Of a stretch of 16,551 bases of DNA, positions 1-6,812 are shown one piece after another. Under the pieces are notes generated by a model. It did not search any database. It worked only from the letters and a program-made list of their open reading frames with translations, and had not been told where the DNA came from. The stretch spans positions 1-16,551 of the forward strand of contig CAIOXF010000101.1 of the NCBI GenBank assembly GCA_903862155.1, in the 5' to 3' direction. Both the position numbers and the translations under genes were made by a program. Each line of letters opens with the position of its first letter. The first letter of the stretch is position 1. Source of the stretch: an uncultured cyanobacterium (GTDB taxonomy: Bacteria; Cyanobacteriota; Cyanobacteriia; PCC-6307; Cyanobiaceae).

Positions 1-699
1 CGCCAGCAGCGCCTCGCGGAAGGCGAGGTACTGCGCCCTGTTCATCGGGCAGTTGATGTAGTCGGCGTCGCCCTTGTCGTAGCGGGAGGCGCGGAACGCC
101 ACGGAGAGATCGATGCTCTCCCCCTCCACGATCGGGCTGGCCGCATCAAAGAAGTGGCAGTCGGCGCGGCCCGTGAAGGCGCGCAACTGCCCCGCCAAAG
201 GTTCGCTGGTGAGCGGGCCGGTGGCCAGAACGGCGATCTCGCCGGGTTGGGGCAGCTGGGTGTGCTCGCGCCGCTCCACGGTTACGAGCGGATGCTGCTC
301 CAGAGCTGCGGTGAGGGCGGCGCTGTAGCGGCCCCGATCCACCGCAAGAGCTCCACCGGCGGGCACGGCATGGTGATCGGCGGTGCCAATCACCAGGGAG
401 CCAAGCCGGCGCAGTTCTTCCTGCAGCAGCCCCGCGGCCCGGTCGCTGCTGAGGGCCCCGAAGCTGTTGCTGCACACCAGCTCAGCGAATTCAGCGCTGT
501 GATGGGCAGGTGAGCGGCGCACCGGCCGCATTTCCACCAGACGCACACGAATGCCGGCCTGGGCGATCTGCCAGGCCGCCTCGGTGCCCGCCAGCCCAGC
601 ACCGATCACCAGAAGCTCCGGCGTGGCGGGGGTGGCGGGCTGCGTTGAGTTCGGCCGGTTGAGGAGCTGCCTCAGGGCGCGTTTCAGTCGGCCGAACAC
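1..699 (-). CDS. trmFO: TrmFO, folate/FAD-dependent tRNA uridine-54 methyltransferase (N-terminal half, runs off the left edge)
   Basis: TrmFO methylates U54 in the T-loop of tRNA, using methylenetetrahydrofolate and reduced FAD. The minus-strand frame translates without a stop from the window edge up to about 699. It carries the FAD-binding dinucleotide fold near its start (VIGAGLAGTEAAWQIA), then the family-typical VEMRPVRRSPAHHS and LVCSNSFGALSSDRA stretches, and runs on through YDKGDADYINCPMNRAQY at the edge. About 233 codons are present against roughly 450-470 in the family, so the C-terminal half is missing from the window. There is no ATG. The GTG at 697-699, 10 bases after the psbY stop, is my chosen start. 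A GTG at 607-609 has a better ribosome binding site (GGAG) but would remove the first strand of the FAD fold. The product is secure; the start is not. Confidence 0.88.
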   Translation of the reverse strand, partial: MFGRLKRALRQLLNRPNSTQPATPATPELLVIGAGLAGTEAAWQIAQAGIRVRLVEMRPVRRSPAHHSAEFAELVCSNSFGALSSDRAAGLLQEELRRLGSLVIGTADHHAVPAGGALAVDRGRYSAALTAALEQHPLVTVERREHTQLPQPGEIAVLATGPLTSEPLAGQLRAFTGRADCHFFDAASPIVEGESIDLSVAFRASRYDKGDADYINCPMNRAQYLAFREALLA

Positions 700-709
700 A
701 GGACGTTGA

Positions 710-832
710 TCAGGCGCGGGCGCGCTTCAGCATCAGCTGCAGCTGGCCCACGGCGGCCCGGCCGATGTGGAACACGGCCCAGCCGGCGGCCAGCAGAACG
801 GGAGTGGCAACCAGCACCAGCCGAGCGTCCAT
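710..832 (-). CDS. psbY: Photosystem II protein Y (PsbY)
   Basis: This 40-residue reading frame starts at ATG 832 and ends at TGA 710. The product has the PsbY layout: a short acidic start (MDAR), one membrane helix of about 20 residues (LVLVATPVLLAAGWAVFHIG), then RAAVGQLQLMLKRARA with a basic C-terminus. PsbY is a single-helix subunit at the edge of photosystem II, next to cytochrome b559, in the thylakoid membrane. It marks the host as an oxygenic phototroph. The gene lies 112 bases downstream of the carbonic anhydrase-like gene and 10 bases upstream of the likely trmFO start, so it may have its own promoter in 833-944. I see no clear Shine-Dalgarno sequence. Confidence 0.88.
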   Translation of the reverse strand: MDARLVLVATPVLLAAGWAVFHIGRAAVGQLQLMLKRARA

Positions 833-944
833 GGGGGGGCAGAAGGAAGGTCCGCCGATCTTAAGGACTGCCCCCAGCCAGCCGCTCGGTGTGCCCGGGA
901 GCTGATTCGATTCGTTTCAGAAGACCGAGTGAGAGGGTGTTCTC

Positions 945-1487
945 TCAGAAGCCCCGGTCGTTGCTGCGGCCGGCGTGGGCCATGGCCAGGCGGCGGTAGC
1001 GGCGGGCGTGCTGGCGCTGGGCTTCAACCGCTTCGGCTCCCAGCTCTCGCTTTACCTGGGCGGGAGCCCCCATCACCACCACCCCGGGGGGGACATCGCG
1101 GGTCACCACCGAGCCGGCACCAACCAGGGCGCCGGCCCCCACGGTGACGCCATTGAGCACGATCGCGCCAATGCCGATCAGGCAGCCGTCTTCCAAGGTG
1201 GCGCCATGGACCACGGCCCGGTGGCCGATGGTCACATCGGCGCCGATCGTGACCGGCTGGCCGGGATCACCATGGAGCACGGCACCGTCTTGCACGTTGC
1301 TGCCCTTACCCACCACGATCGGGCACACATCACCCCGGGCCACGGCGGTGGGCCAGAGGCTGGCCCCTTCCGCCAGGCGCACATCGCCGATCAGCACGGC
1401 GGAGTCAGCCACCCAGGCATCGGGATGCACCTGGGGGTTGGGCCAGGGAAAGCCGTCGCGGGTAGGGGCAGTGGGGTTGGTGCTCAT
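945..1487 (-). CDS. Gamma-class carbonic anhydrase-like left-handed beta-helix protein
   Basis: The 180-residue protein is built of hexapeptide repeats (for example VTIGADVTIGHRAVVHGATLEDGCLIGIGAIVLNG split over residues 79-113) that form a left-handed beta-helix trimer. The three histidines that bind zinc or iron in gamma carbonic anhydrases are present at H72 (LHGD), H89 and H94 (IGHRAVVH). So are the supporting R51 and D53 (ARGD) and Q66. It lacks the acidic loop of archaeal Cam, so it is of the CamH/YrdA type, where hydration of CO2 has been shown for only some members. Annotations such as ferripyochelin-binding protein refer to this family. It starts 4 bases after the stop of the phytochelatin synthase-like gene and is probably cotranscribed with it. 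Whether it is an active carbonic anhydrase is inference. Confidence 0.82.
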   Translation of the reverse strand: MSTNPTAPTRDGFPWPNPQVHPDAWVADSAVLIGDVRLAEGASLWPTAVARGDVCPIVVGKGSNVQDGAVLHGDPGQPVTIGADVTIGHRAVVHGATLEDGCLIGIGAIVLNGVTVGAGALVGAGSVVTRDVPPGVVVMGAPAQVKRELGAEAVEAQRQHARRYRRLAMAHAGRSNDRGF

Positions 1488-1491
1488 CGGC

Positions 1492-2262
1492 TCAGGGCGC
1501 GGTGTTTCGGCTCACGATCACCAGGCCCCGGCTGAGGCCAGAGTCTGAATCGGTGGTGCGGATCGCACGCCACAGGGCCTCCAGCGGCACCCACACCGAG
1601 GGGTAGCGGTAGCGCGCCACATCCAGGATCAACACCTGGTCGGTGGGGGCGTGATAAGCGGCCACCGGAGAGATGTGGCCGCCCCCCGCCTGGCCGATGC
1701 TCGGGCGCAGGTAGTTCACCAGCAGCCGGTCTTTGGGATTGGCCTGGTTGGCGATCACGACCCGGCGGAATGCCGCCAGATCGAGGCCGTTGCCGTGGAT
1801 CGCCTCGGCCTTGGCGCCCACACTCACCAGCAGGCCCCGCAGCTGCTGCAGGGTCATGCCGCGTCGCGCCACCTGCTCGGGCGTCAATACGGCGCGGGTG
1901 GATTCCGCGTTGAACAGGTTGTCTTGGGTCCAGAAGCGATAACGGCCGTAGCCGCTCGCCGCCGGTGCCGGCACCTCCAGCGAGTTGAGCGCCATCACGC
2001 TGCTGGCCACGCCGCAATAGGCCAGATTGGCCTGGGTGAGAAACGTTTCTGCCAGGGCTCCGTAGTCGGCCCGTTGCTGGCTGGCGCTGAGTAGCTCGAT
2101 GCCGGCAGGTTCGGCCAGGGGGGTGAGCGGAATGTCTCTTGGTTCCGTGCCGGCCAGGGCGGCCGAGCTGAAGCACCAGGCCGCAGCCGGGCACAGCAGC
2201 GCCGGTGCGATGCGAGGTGCGAAGTGAGCTGCGAAATGGCGGATGGCGCGGAAGGGGGCCAC
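1492..2262 (-). CDS. Primitive phytochelatin synthase-like cysteine protease with signal peptide
   Basis: Phytochelatin synthases are papain-fold enzymes acting on glutathione; the short bacterial and cyanobacterial forms mainly cut glutathione to gamma-glutamylcysteine. The catalytic triad is visible: Cys83 (LAYCGVASSVMALNSLEVP), His196 (GGGHISPVAAYH) and Asp214 (LILDVARYRYPSVWVPL). The C-terminal Cys-rich domain of plant enzymes is absent. The frame is open to a TTG at 2322, but that start would overlap the upstream PilZ gene. GTG at 2262 falls just after the PilZ stop and gives a sensible exported protein: basic n-region, hydrophobic core, and a likely cleavage after SAALA near residue 37. 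This predicts a periplasmic enzyme of 256 residues. It is close to the PilZ gene (25 bases) and the carbonic anhydrase-like gene (4 bases). The family is secure; the start is moderately so. Confidence 0.85.
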   Translation of the reverse strand: MAPFRAIRHFAAHFAPRIAPALLCPAAAWCFSSAALAGTEPRDIPLTPLAEPAGIELLSASQQRADYGALAETFLTQANLAYCGVASSVMALNSLEVPAPAASGYGRYRFWTQDNLFNAESTRAVLTPEQVARRGMTLQQLRGLLVSVGAKAEAIHGNGLDLAAFRRVVIANQANPKDRLLVNYLRPSIGQAGGGHISPVAAYHAPTDQVLILDVARYRYPSVWVPLEALWRAIRTTDSDSGLSRGLVIVSRNTAP

Positions 2263-2287
2263 GGCCTGGATTCCAGTGGTGCGAACG

Positions 2288-2650
2288 CTAGGTGCCGGAA
2301 CCGCCGCCGCGGTGCTCCGCAATGAACGGCGCCACCTCCTCGCCGTTTTCCTCGAACTGCAGGCCCAGCATTGTGCTGAAGCGGCCGGGTTTCACCCACC
2401 GCACCGAAGCGGGCACCTCCAGGCGTTGGCCCCGGTCGTAATCGATCAGTTCGATCGTGAGCTGGGCATCTTCTTGAAAGCGGCCCGGTCCGTTGCGCAC
2501 GGCACACACCCCAGCGGTACTGAGATCGCGGAGGGTCACCACGATCTTCTCGCCACTGGCCAGCTGCAGATTCGCCGACATGCCAATCGGCAGCAGCTGG
2601 CGTTCACTGGCCCGCTGGCTTTGGCCTCCGGGGCCGTCGGCATCGGCCAT
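2288..2650 (-). CDS. PilZ-domain protein, probable cyclic-di-GMP receptor
   Basis: This 120-residue protein is essentially a single PilZ beta-barrel. The two cyclic-di-GMP-binding motifs are both readable: RxxxR as RASER near residues 13-17, and (D/N)xSxxG as DLSTAG near residues 42-47. They are followed by the expected strand pattern ending in WVKPGRFSTMLGLQFEE. PilZ proteins pass the cyclic-di-GMP level on to motility, polysaccharide export or secretion machinery. No partner gene of that kind is adjacent. A broken GGDEF remnant lies far away at the right end of the window, and no link can be claimed. The start is ATG 2650, 29 bases after the stop of the upstream membrane protein gene. The acidic, glycine-rich first dozen residues are likely disordered. 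Confidence 0.8.
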   Translation of the reverse strand: MADADGPGGQSQRASERQLLPIGMSANLQLASGEKIVVTLRDLSTAGVCAVRNGPGRFQEDAQLTIELIDYDRGQRLEVPASVRWVKPGRFSTMLGLQFEENGEEVAPFIAEHRGGGSGT

Positions 2651-2679
2651 GGCGGGCCTTGGAATTCAGATGGGCGCAT

Positions 2680-3201
2680 TCAATCGCAGGGATTGTCGCC
2701 GCGCCCGCGTTCGACGCGACTGTGGCGGCTCACGCCGTTGAGCACCACCGCCAGTCCCGCCAGGGTGAGCAGAAACACCAGCCAGTGACTCAGCTCGGGA
2801 TGGTGGGCCAACCGGCGCAGCTCCAGCGGCAGGGTGGCCAGCAAGAGGCCCGCGAACAGCAGTTCGCCCCACAGCCGCCGCCGCCAGGTGGCGATGGCCG
2901 CCACCACGATCAACACGCCGTAGAAGCCGCTGAGCAGCGCCAGCATCCGCAGCCGATCCGGCCCTGCAGCTACGGCCCGGTTGGCCAGCGACTCCAACAG
3001 GGTGTGGTCGCCGTGGCCCCACTGCTGAGCCAGCTCATCCAGGGCGCCGTAGCGCCTGCTGGCCAGGCTGGCGAGGCCCGAGGTGAGCAGCAGCAGCACC
3101 GCCACCAGCAACTTCTTGAGCACCACGATCCTCAGCAGCAGTTCGGAGCGTGGACGTTTGCGGATCAGCGATGGCTCCGGCATGGGCGGGAGAACCTGCA
3201 C
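2680..3201 (-). CDS. Small four-helix membrane protein, DUF2127-like
   Basis: The 173-residue product has a basic N-terminus (IRKRPRSELLLR) and about four hydrophobic helices, near residues 26-47, 87-105, 113-128 and 139-157. The tail is polar and charged. The third and fourth helices have a pattern typical of DUF2127 proteins, with a Leu-Pro-Leu-Glu turn (LLATLPLELRRLAHHPELSHW) before the last helix. No enzymatic motif is visible and the function is unknown. The first possible start is GTG at 3201, preceded by an AAGGTGG sequence. ATG at 3183 would give a product six residues shorter. It starts 21 bases after the stop of the GlnT-like gene and could be the last member of that transcript. Confidence 0.6.
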   Translation of the reverse strand: MQVLPPMPEPSLIRKRPRSELLLRIVVLKKLLVAVLLLLTSGLASLASRRYGALDELAQQWGHGDHTLLESLANRAVAAGPDRLRMLALLSGFYGVLIVVAAIATWRRRLWGELLFAGLLLATLPLELRRLAHHPELSHWLVFLLTLAGLAVVLNGVSRHSRVERGRGDNPCD

Positions 3202-3222
3202 GGCAGCCCACCTTGGCAGGGG

Positions 3223-4467
3223 CTAACTGCGCCGGCGCAGATGCTCGTAGGCCTGGCAGAAGCCTTCCCCGAGGGCCCCGCGCAACACCGAATCGGCACT
3301 GAACGCCTCCAGGGCCTCCGCCAGCGTGGATGGCAGGGCGCGGGCCGCAGCCCCCTGGGGTGGATCGGTGTAAAGGTTGGCGTCGCTGCGGGGGCCAGGG
3401 TTGAGCTGGCGCTCGATGCCATCGAGGCCCGCCGCCAGTACGGCTGCTTGCAGCAGGTAGGGGTTGGCGTCGCCATCGGCCAGGCGCAGCTCCAGGCGCT
3501 GGTCGTCGGGTAGGCGCACCATGTGGGTGCGGTTGTTGCCGCCGTAACTGATCCACGCCGGCGACCAGGTGGCCCCGGAGGTGGTGGTGCTTCCTCCCAG
3601 TCGTTCGTAGCTGTTCGCCGTGGGGTTGGTGATGGCACAGAGGGCTGGGGCGTGCTCCAGCAGACCCCCCAGGAACTGATAGGCGAGGGGCGACAGACCG
3701 CAGGCGCCGCTGGGGGCGTGGAAGGCGTTGCGGCCCTGTTGATCCCAGAGCGAGAGATGGAGATGACAGCCGTTGCCAGTGAGTTCGCGGAAGGGCTTGG
3801 GCTGGAAGCTGGCACTCAGCCCCTGACGTTCGGCCAGCGAGCGCACCATCACCCGGAAAAAGGCGTGGCGATCCGCCGTGCTGAGCGCCTCGGCGAAGGT
3901 CCAGTTGATTTCGAACTGGCCGTTGGCGTCTTCGTGATCGGCCTGGTAGGGGCCCCACCCCAGCTGCTCCATTGCCTCCATCAGCTCGCTGATCAGCGGG
4001 TAATGGCGCATCAGGGCCAGCTGGTCGTAGCAGGGCTTGCTCTGGCGATCGGCGCTGTCGGCGATGGCCTCGCCGTTGGCATCGAGCAGGAAGAACTCCG
4101 GTTCAACACCGGTGCGGAACTCCAGCCCCAGGGCCTGGGCTCGGGCCAGCTGCCGCTGCAGCAGCGTGCGCGGTGATTGCTCCAGCACCTGCCCGTTTAC
4201 CTGCAGGGTGCAGGCCACCCAGGCCACCTCAGGCTGCCAGGGCAGCACCGTGAGGCTGGCCGGATCAGGCAGTGCCAGCACATCCGGATCGGCCGGAGTC
4301 ATGTCGAGCCAGGCGGCAAAGCCGGCAAAGCCCGCCCCATCGGCTTCGAGTTTTGCGGCGGCGGAGGCTGGCACGAGCTTGGCCCGCTGCACGCCGAACA
4401 GGTCGCTGAACGAGAACAGGAAATTGCGGATGCCGTGGTCGTTGGCGAAGCGGGCGAGCTGGCTCAT
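3223..4467 (-). CDS. glnT: Type III glutamine synthetase-family ligase (GlnT / gamma-glutamylmethylamide synthetase type)
   Basis: This 414-residue ATP-dependent ligase joins the gamma-carboxyl of glutamate to ammonia or an amine. Expected active-site positions are intact: E122 and E124 (GVEPEFFLL), E179 and E186 (HEDANGQFE), H235 (GNGCHLH), R289 (NSYERL), R313 and R318 (NRTHMVRLP), and E326 and R328 (LELRLADGDANPYL). The N-terminal stretch (RAKLVP, GAGFAGFAAWLDMTPADPD) matches the GlnT/GmaS branch more closely than the assimilatory GlnA. GmaS uses methylamine, so the true acceptor may be an amine other than ammonium. At 414 residues it is slightly short for the branch (about 440), trimmed at the C-terminus. 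Its ATG overlaps the stop of the upstream hydrolase by 4 bases, so it is translationally coupled. The family is secure; the substrate is unknown. Confidence 0.86.
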   Translation of the reverse strand: MSQLARFANDHGIRNFLFSFSDLFGVQRAKLVPASAAAKLEADGAGFAGFAAWLDMTPADPDVLALPDPASLTVLPWQPEVAWVACTLQVNGQVLEQSPRTLLQRQLARAQALGLEFRTGVEPEFFLLDANGEAIADSADRQSKPCYDQLALMRHYPLISELMEAMEQLGWGPYQADHEDANGQFEINWTFAEALSTADRHAFFRVMVRSLAERQGLSASFQPKPFRELTGNGCHLHLSLWDQQGRNAFHAPSGACGLSPLAYQFLGGLLEHAPALCAITNPTANSYERLGGSTTTSGATWSPAWISYGGNNRTHMVRLPDDQRLELRLADGDANPYLLQAAVLAAGLDGIERQLNPGPRSDANLYTDPPQGAAARALPSTLAEALEAFSADSVLRGALGEGFCQAYEHLRRRS

Positions 4468-5498
4468 CGGCTGGGGTTGGGGGGCAGGTCGTCGCAGAGG
4501 TCGTCGAGGGCTTGGCGGATCACCGCTTGCTCGGCCGGGGCGTCGCGGGGGTTACCGGCGCGGTGGCCGAGCACCGAGGCGATCACGCCGTAGCGGGCTT
4601 CCGGGATCAGGGCCGCCTCGGCGGCGATGTCGTCGGGGGTGAAGTAGAGGTCGTGGCTTCCCGCCAGCAGGGTGGTGCGGGCGCGGATGCGGCCGAGGGC
4701 GCTGGCCAGATCGCCCCCACACCCGGCGGCTTTGGCCACGTCGTTGGCCAGCCAGGTGTCGAGCATCGACAGCAGGTTGTGGGGATCGTGGCGGCTGTAG
4801 GCCGGCAGCCAGGCCCCCTCCAGATAGGCCTCCAGGCTTTGAAAACCGAGGGCCTGCAGATCGAGATCGCGGAAGTAGGGCTGGCTGCAGGCCCAGCTCG
4901 CGTAGATGGTGGCGAAGGTGCGCAGACCTGTGGTGGGCTCGGCGCGGAAGCGGCGGCCATCCCAGCTGGGATCGGCCGTGAGTGCCCGCCGCAGGCTCAG
5001 CAGAAACACCGTGTTGTGGGGGCTGGTGCTGGCCGTGCCGCACAGGCCGAGCACCCGCTGGCTGCGTTCGGGTTCGAGCACCGCCCAGTGCAGGGCCTGC
5101 TGGGCCCCCATCGACCAGCCGTAGATCAACGCCGGCGACTCCACGCCGAACACCTCCTCCAGCAAGCGGCGCTGGGCACGCACGTTGTCGGCGTGGCTGA
5201 GTAACCAGCCGTCTTCCGCCAGGCCCATGGTGCTGGTGCTGGGGCTGGTGGAGCGGCCGTTGCCGAACTGGCTCACCAGCACCACACACCAGCGCGCCGG
5301 GTCGAGGATCGGGCCGATGGCCCAGTCGATGTCTTCCGGCCAGGCGCCGTAGGAGCTCGGATAGAGCACCAGGTTGGAGCGATCAGCGTTGAGCTCGCCG
5401 AACACCCGATAGGCGAGCTCAACGTTGGGCAGGGTGTGGCCGCAGTTGAAGCTGAAGCAACCAAGCGAAAACAAGCCATCGCGGCCGGAGCTGGCCAT
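4464..5498 (-). CDS. Alpha/beta hydrolase of the homoserine O-acetyltransferase (MetX)-like family
   Basis: The 344-residue product has the alpha/beta hydrolase fold, with a MetX-like N-terminus (LPNVELAYRVFGELNADRSN). The nucleophile elbow is GWSMGAQQALHW, giving Ser129; the other triad members are Asp283 (AGSHDLYFTPDD) and His312 (LGHRAGNP). MetX enzymes move an acyl group from acyl-CoA to homoserine, but relatives include serine acyltransferases and plain esterases. The elbow GWSMG differs from the usual GGSMGG and the histidine motif differs from GHDAFL, so I would not call it MetX. A TTG lies directly upstream in frame at 5501, but ATG 5498 shares one base with the desaturase stop (TGATG), a typical coupled arrangement, and I use it. 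Sandwiched between a desaturase and a ligase, it most likely works on the same metabolite. Confidence 0.78.
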   Translation of the reverse strand: MASSGRDGLFSLGCFSFNCGHTLPNVELAYRVFGELNADRSNLVLYPSSYGAWPEDIDWAIGPILDPARWCVVLVSQFGNGRSTSPSTSTMGLAEDGWLLSHADNVRAQRRLLEEVFGVESPALIYGWSMGAQQALHWAVLEPERSQRVLGLCGTASTSPHNTVFLLSLRRALTADPSWDGRRFRAEPTTGLRTFATIYASWACSQPYFRDLDLQALGFQSLEAYLEGAWLPAYSRHDPHNLLSMLDTWLANDVAKAAGCGGDLASALGRIRARTTLLAGSHDLYFTPDDIAAEAALIPEARYGVIASVLGHRAGNPRDAPAEQAVIRQALDDLCDDLPPNPSR

Positions 5499-6445
5499 CA
5501 AGCGGGCTCCGGAATCGCCAGGGCACTCAGATCACGCAGGAATTCCCGATGCACCGCGACGTAGCCCGGGGCCACATGGGCCAGGCGTGGTGCTAGCTCG
5601 CGGTGGGCTGCGGCCAGGGCGTGGAAGGGGAGCGAGGGATAGAGGTGGTGCTCGCTGTGGAACGGCATGTTCCACATCAGCCAACGCAGGGGCGCGGCGG
5701 TGAGCGTGGTGCGGGTGTTCTCCAGGCCGTTATCGGTGGTGGCGCAGCCGCCGTGCTCCGCCATCAGCACGAAGCGCAGCAGCGGCTGACCCACCGCCAG
5801 CGGGAGCAGCCAGGCCCAGAGCAGAAAGCCGTTGCCGGCGGGAATGGAGGCCAACAGGAGCACGCCGTACACCGCGAACTGGCGGCGGATCGAATCGCGT
5901 ACCTGAGTTGCGGCCTCCTTGGGGATGTAGGGGCAGCCGCTGAACTCACCGCGCACGCCGCGCCAATGGCCCCGGATCTTGCCCAGCCACCAGCTGAGGC
6001 CGCTGAGCTCGAGCAGGTAGGCCGGCAGCGTGCTCGCCGCGGGATCCTCCAGTTCCGGATCGAGGCCGGGCTGGTGGGTGTAACGGTGGTGCCACTGGTG
6101 ATAGCGGCGGTAGAAATCGGCGTTGTAAAAGCTCAGGACCCCCGCCCACCAGGCCACCGCATCACTGACCTCGCGGCTGGCGAAGGCGGTGCGATGGCCG
6201 CACTCGTGCATGGCGCAGAAGCCGAAGGCCAAGCCGGCCCCCAGCAGGACCAGCGCTCCGATCCGCAGGGGCCAGGGCAGAGCGGGCTGGAGCCAGACGG
6301 CCGCGCTCACCACGATCAGGGCGCCGTGGCCCAGAACCTGGCGCCAGCCGGCTGCATCGGAGCGCTGGTTGAGCTCAGCCAGGCGGGCGGCCTCGATGAG
6401 TGGACCGTCCAGGGATCCACTGACGGTTGCAACGTTGGCAGCCAC
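5498..6445 (-). CDS. Membrane fatty-acid-desaturase-family enzyme, RtxC-like
   Basis: This 315-residue di-iron membrane enzyme has all three histidine boxes: HECGH (80-84), HQWHH (116-120) and HSEHH (263-267). It also has an accessory histidine in MAEHGG (231). Hydrophobic helices lie near residues 42-78, 96-106 and 195-220. The second half (MAEHGG, NTRTT, WNMPFHSEHHLYPSLPFHAL) follows the pattern I associate with the rhizobitoxine-desaturase group, whose namesake RtxC introduces a double bond into an amino acid derivative rather than a lipid. Beta-carotene ketolases and acyl-lipid desaturases are alternatives. The start is GTG 6445 because no ATG is available. It is the first gene of a coupled set with the MetX-like hydrolase and the GlnT-like ligase. 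A substrate that is an amino acid or small amine rather than a lipid is inference from that company. Confidence 0.8.
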   Translation of the reverse strand: MAANVATVSGSLDGPLIEAARLAELNQRSDAAGWRQVLGHGALIVVSAAVWLQPALPWPLRIGALVLLGAGLAFGFCAMHECGHRTAFASREVSDAVAWWAGVLSFYNADFYRRYHQWHHRYTHQPGLDPELEDPAASTLPAYLLELSGLSWWLGKIRGHWRGVRGEFSGCPYIPKEAATQVRDSIRRQFAVYGVLLLASIPAGNGFLLWAWLLPLAVGQPLLRFVLMAEHGGCATTDNGLENTRTTLTAAPLRWLMWNMPFHSEHHLYPSLPFHALAAAHRELAPRLAHVAPGYVAVHREFLRDLSALAIPEPA

Positions 6446-6566
6446 GGTGCACGACAGACGACGGCGTCACTGTCTGCCAGCGCCCCGCAGAACGACCGTT
6501 CAGAGTGAACATTGCTTGCCCCATGTGCGGCACTCAGGCTGAGGCGATGGGCGCCGTGAATGCCTG

Positions 6567-6583
6567 GGCTCGATTGAGCCTTT
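6567..6583 (+). other. Small hairpin followed by TTT in the divergent intergenic region
   Basis: GGCTC (6567-6571) and GAGCC (6576-6580) pair around a four-base loop and are followed by TTT. It lies inside a wider inverted pair, ATGCCT near 6560 and AGGCAT at 6602-6607. It sits in the 188-base divergent region between the desaturase start and the 53-residue gene, in the leader of the plus-strand pair. An 8-base direct repeat, GCATCGAG, follows at 6603-6610 and 6615-6622. The stem is only 5 bp, so this may be chance. Confidence 0.25.
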
Positions 6584-6633
6584 CAGGCTCCGTAGATTCA
6601 AGGCATCGAGTTGATGCATCGAGTCGCCCTGCC

Positions 6634-6795
6634 ATGGTCAGCAGCGAAGCCCAGCGCCAAACCCTGATCAACTCTCTGCGGCAGCGTTGGATCGATGCGA
6701 TGCGCACCAACGACGCGGAGGCCAAGCAGGCCCTGTTTAAGGAAGCGGTGTACCTCGGCATTCAGCCGGAGGAATTCACGGTTGAGGCTGAATAG
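6634..6795 (+). CDS. Conserved-looking small protein, 53 residues, function unknown
   Basis: This ATG-initiated frame encodes a strongly charged, helical soluble protein. Residues 6-30 (AQRQTLINSLRQRWIDAMRT) look like an amphipathic helix rich in Arg and Gln. The C-terminus reads FKEAVYLGIQPEEFTVEAE. There is no membrane segment or signal. I do not recognise the family. The coding-like composition, the clean stop and the position 17 bases ahead of a well-formed gene with its own GGAG site support it as a real small gene. The frame is open well upstream, and an extension to GTG 6505 would add a CPMCG motif. I see no ribosome binding site there and prefer ATG 6634. Confidence 0.6.
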   Translation: MVSSEAQRQTLINSLRQRWIDAMRTNDAEAKQALFKEAVYLGIQPEEFTVEAE

Positions 6796-6812
6796 GTGTT
6801 CCGGAGTGTGCC

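Noticed and set aside
930..947. Hairpin TGAGAG/CTCTCA at the end of the carbonic anhydrase-like gene as a terminator
   Set aside because: The stem has only 6 A/G-rich pairs, includes the stop codon and lacks a T-run.
1492..2322. Phytochelatin synthase-like start at TTG 2322
   Set aside because: It overlaps the PilZ gene; GTG 2262 gives a cleaner signal peptide directly after the PilZ stop.
4464..5498. Naming the alpha/beta hydrolase MetX (homoserine O-acetyltransferase)
   Set aside because: The nucleophile and histidine motifs differ from MetX and no methionine pathway gene is nearby.
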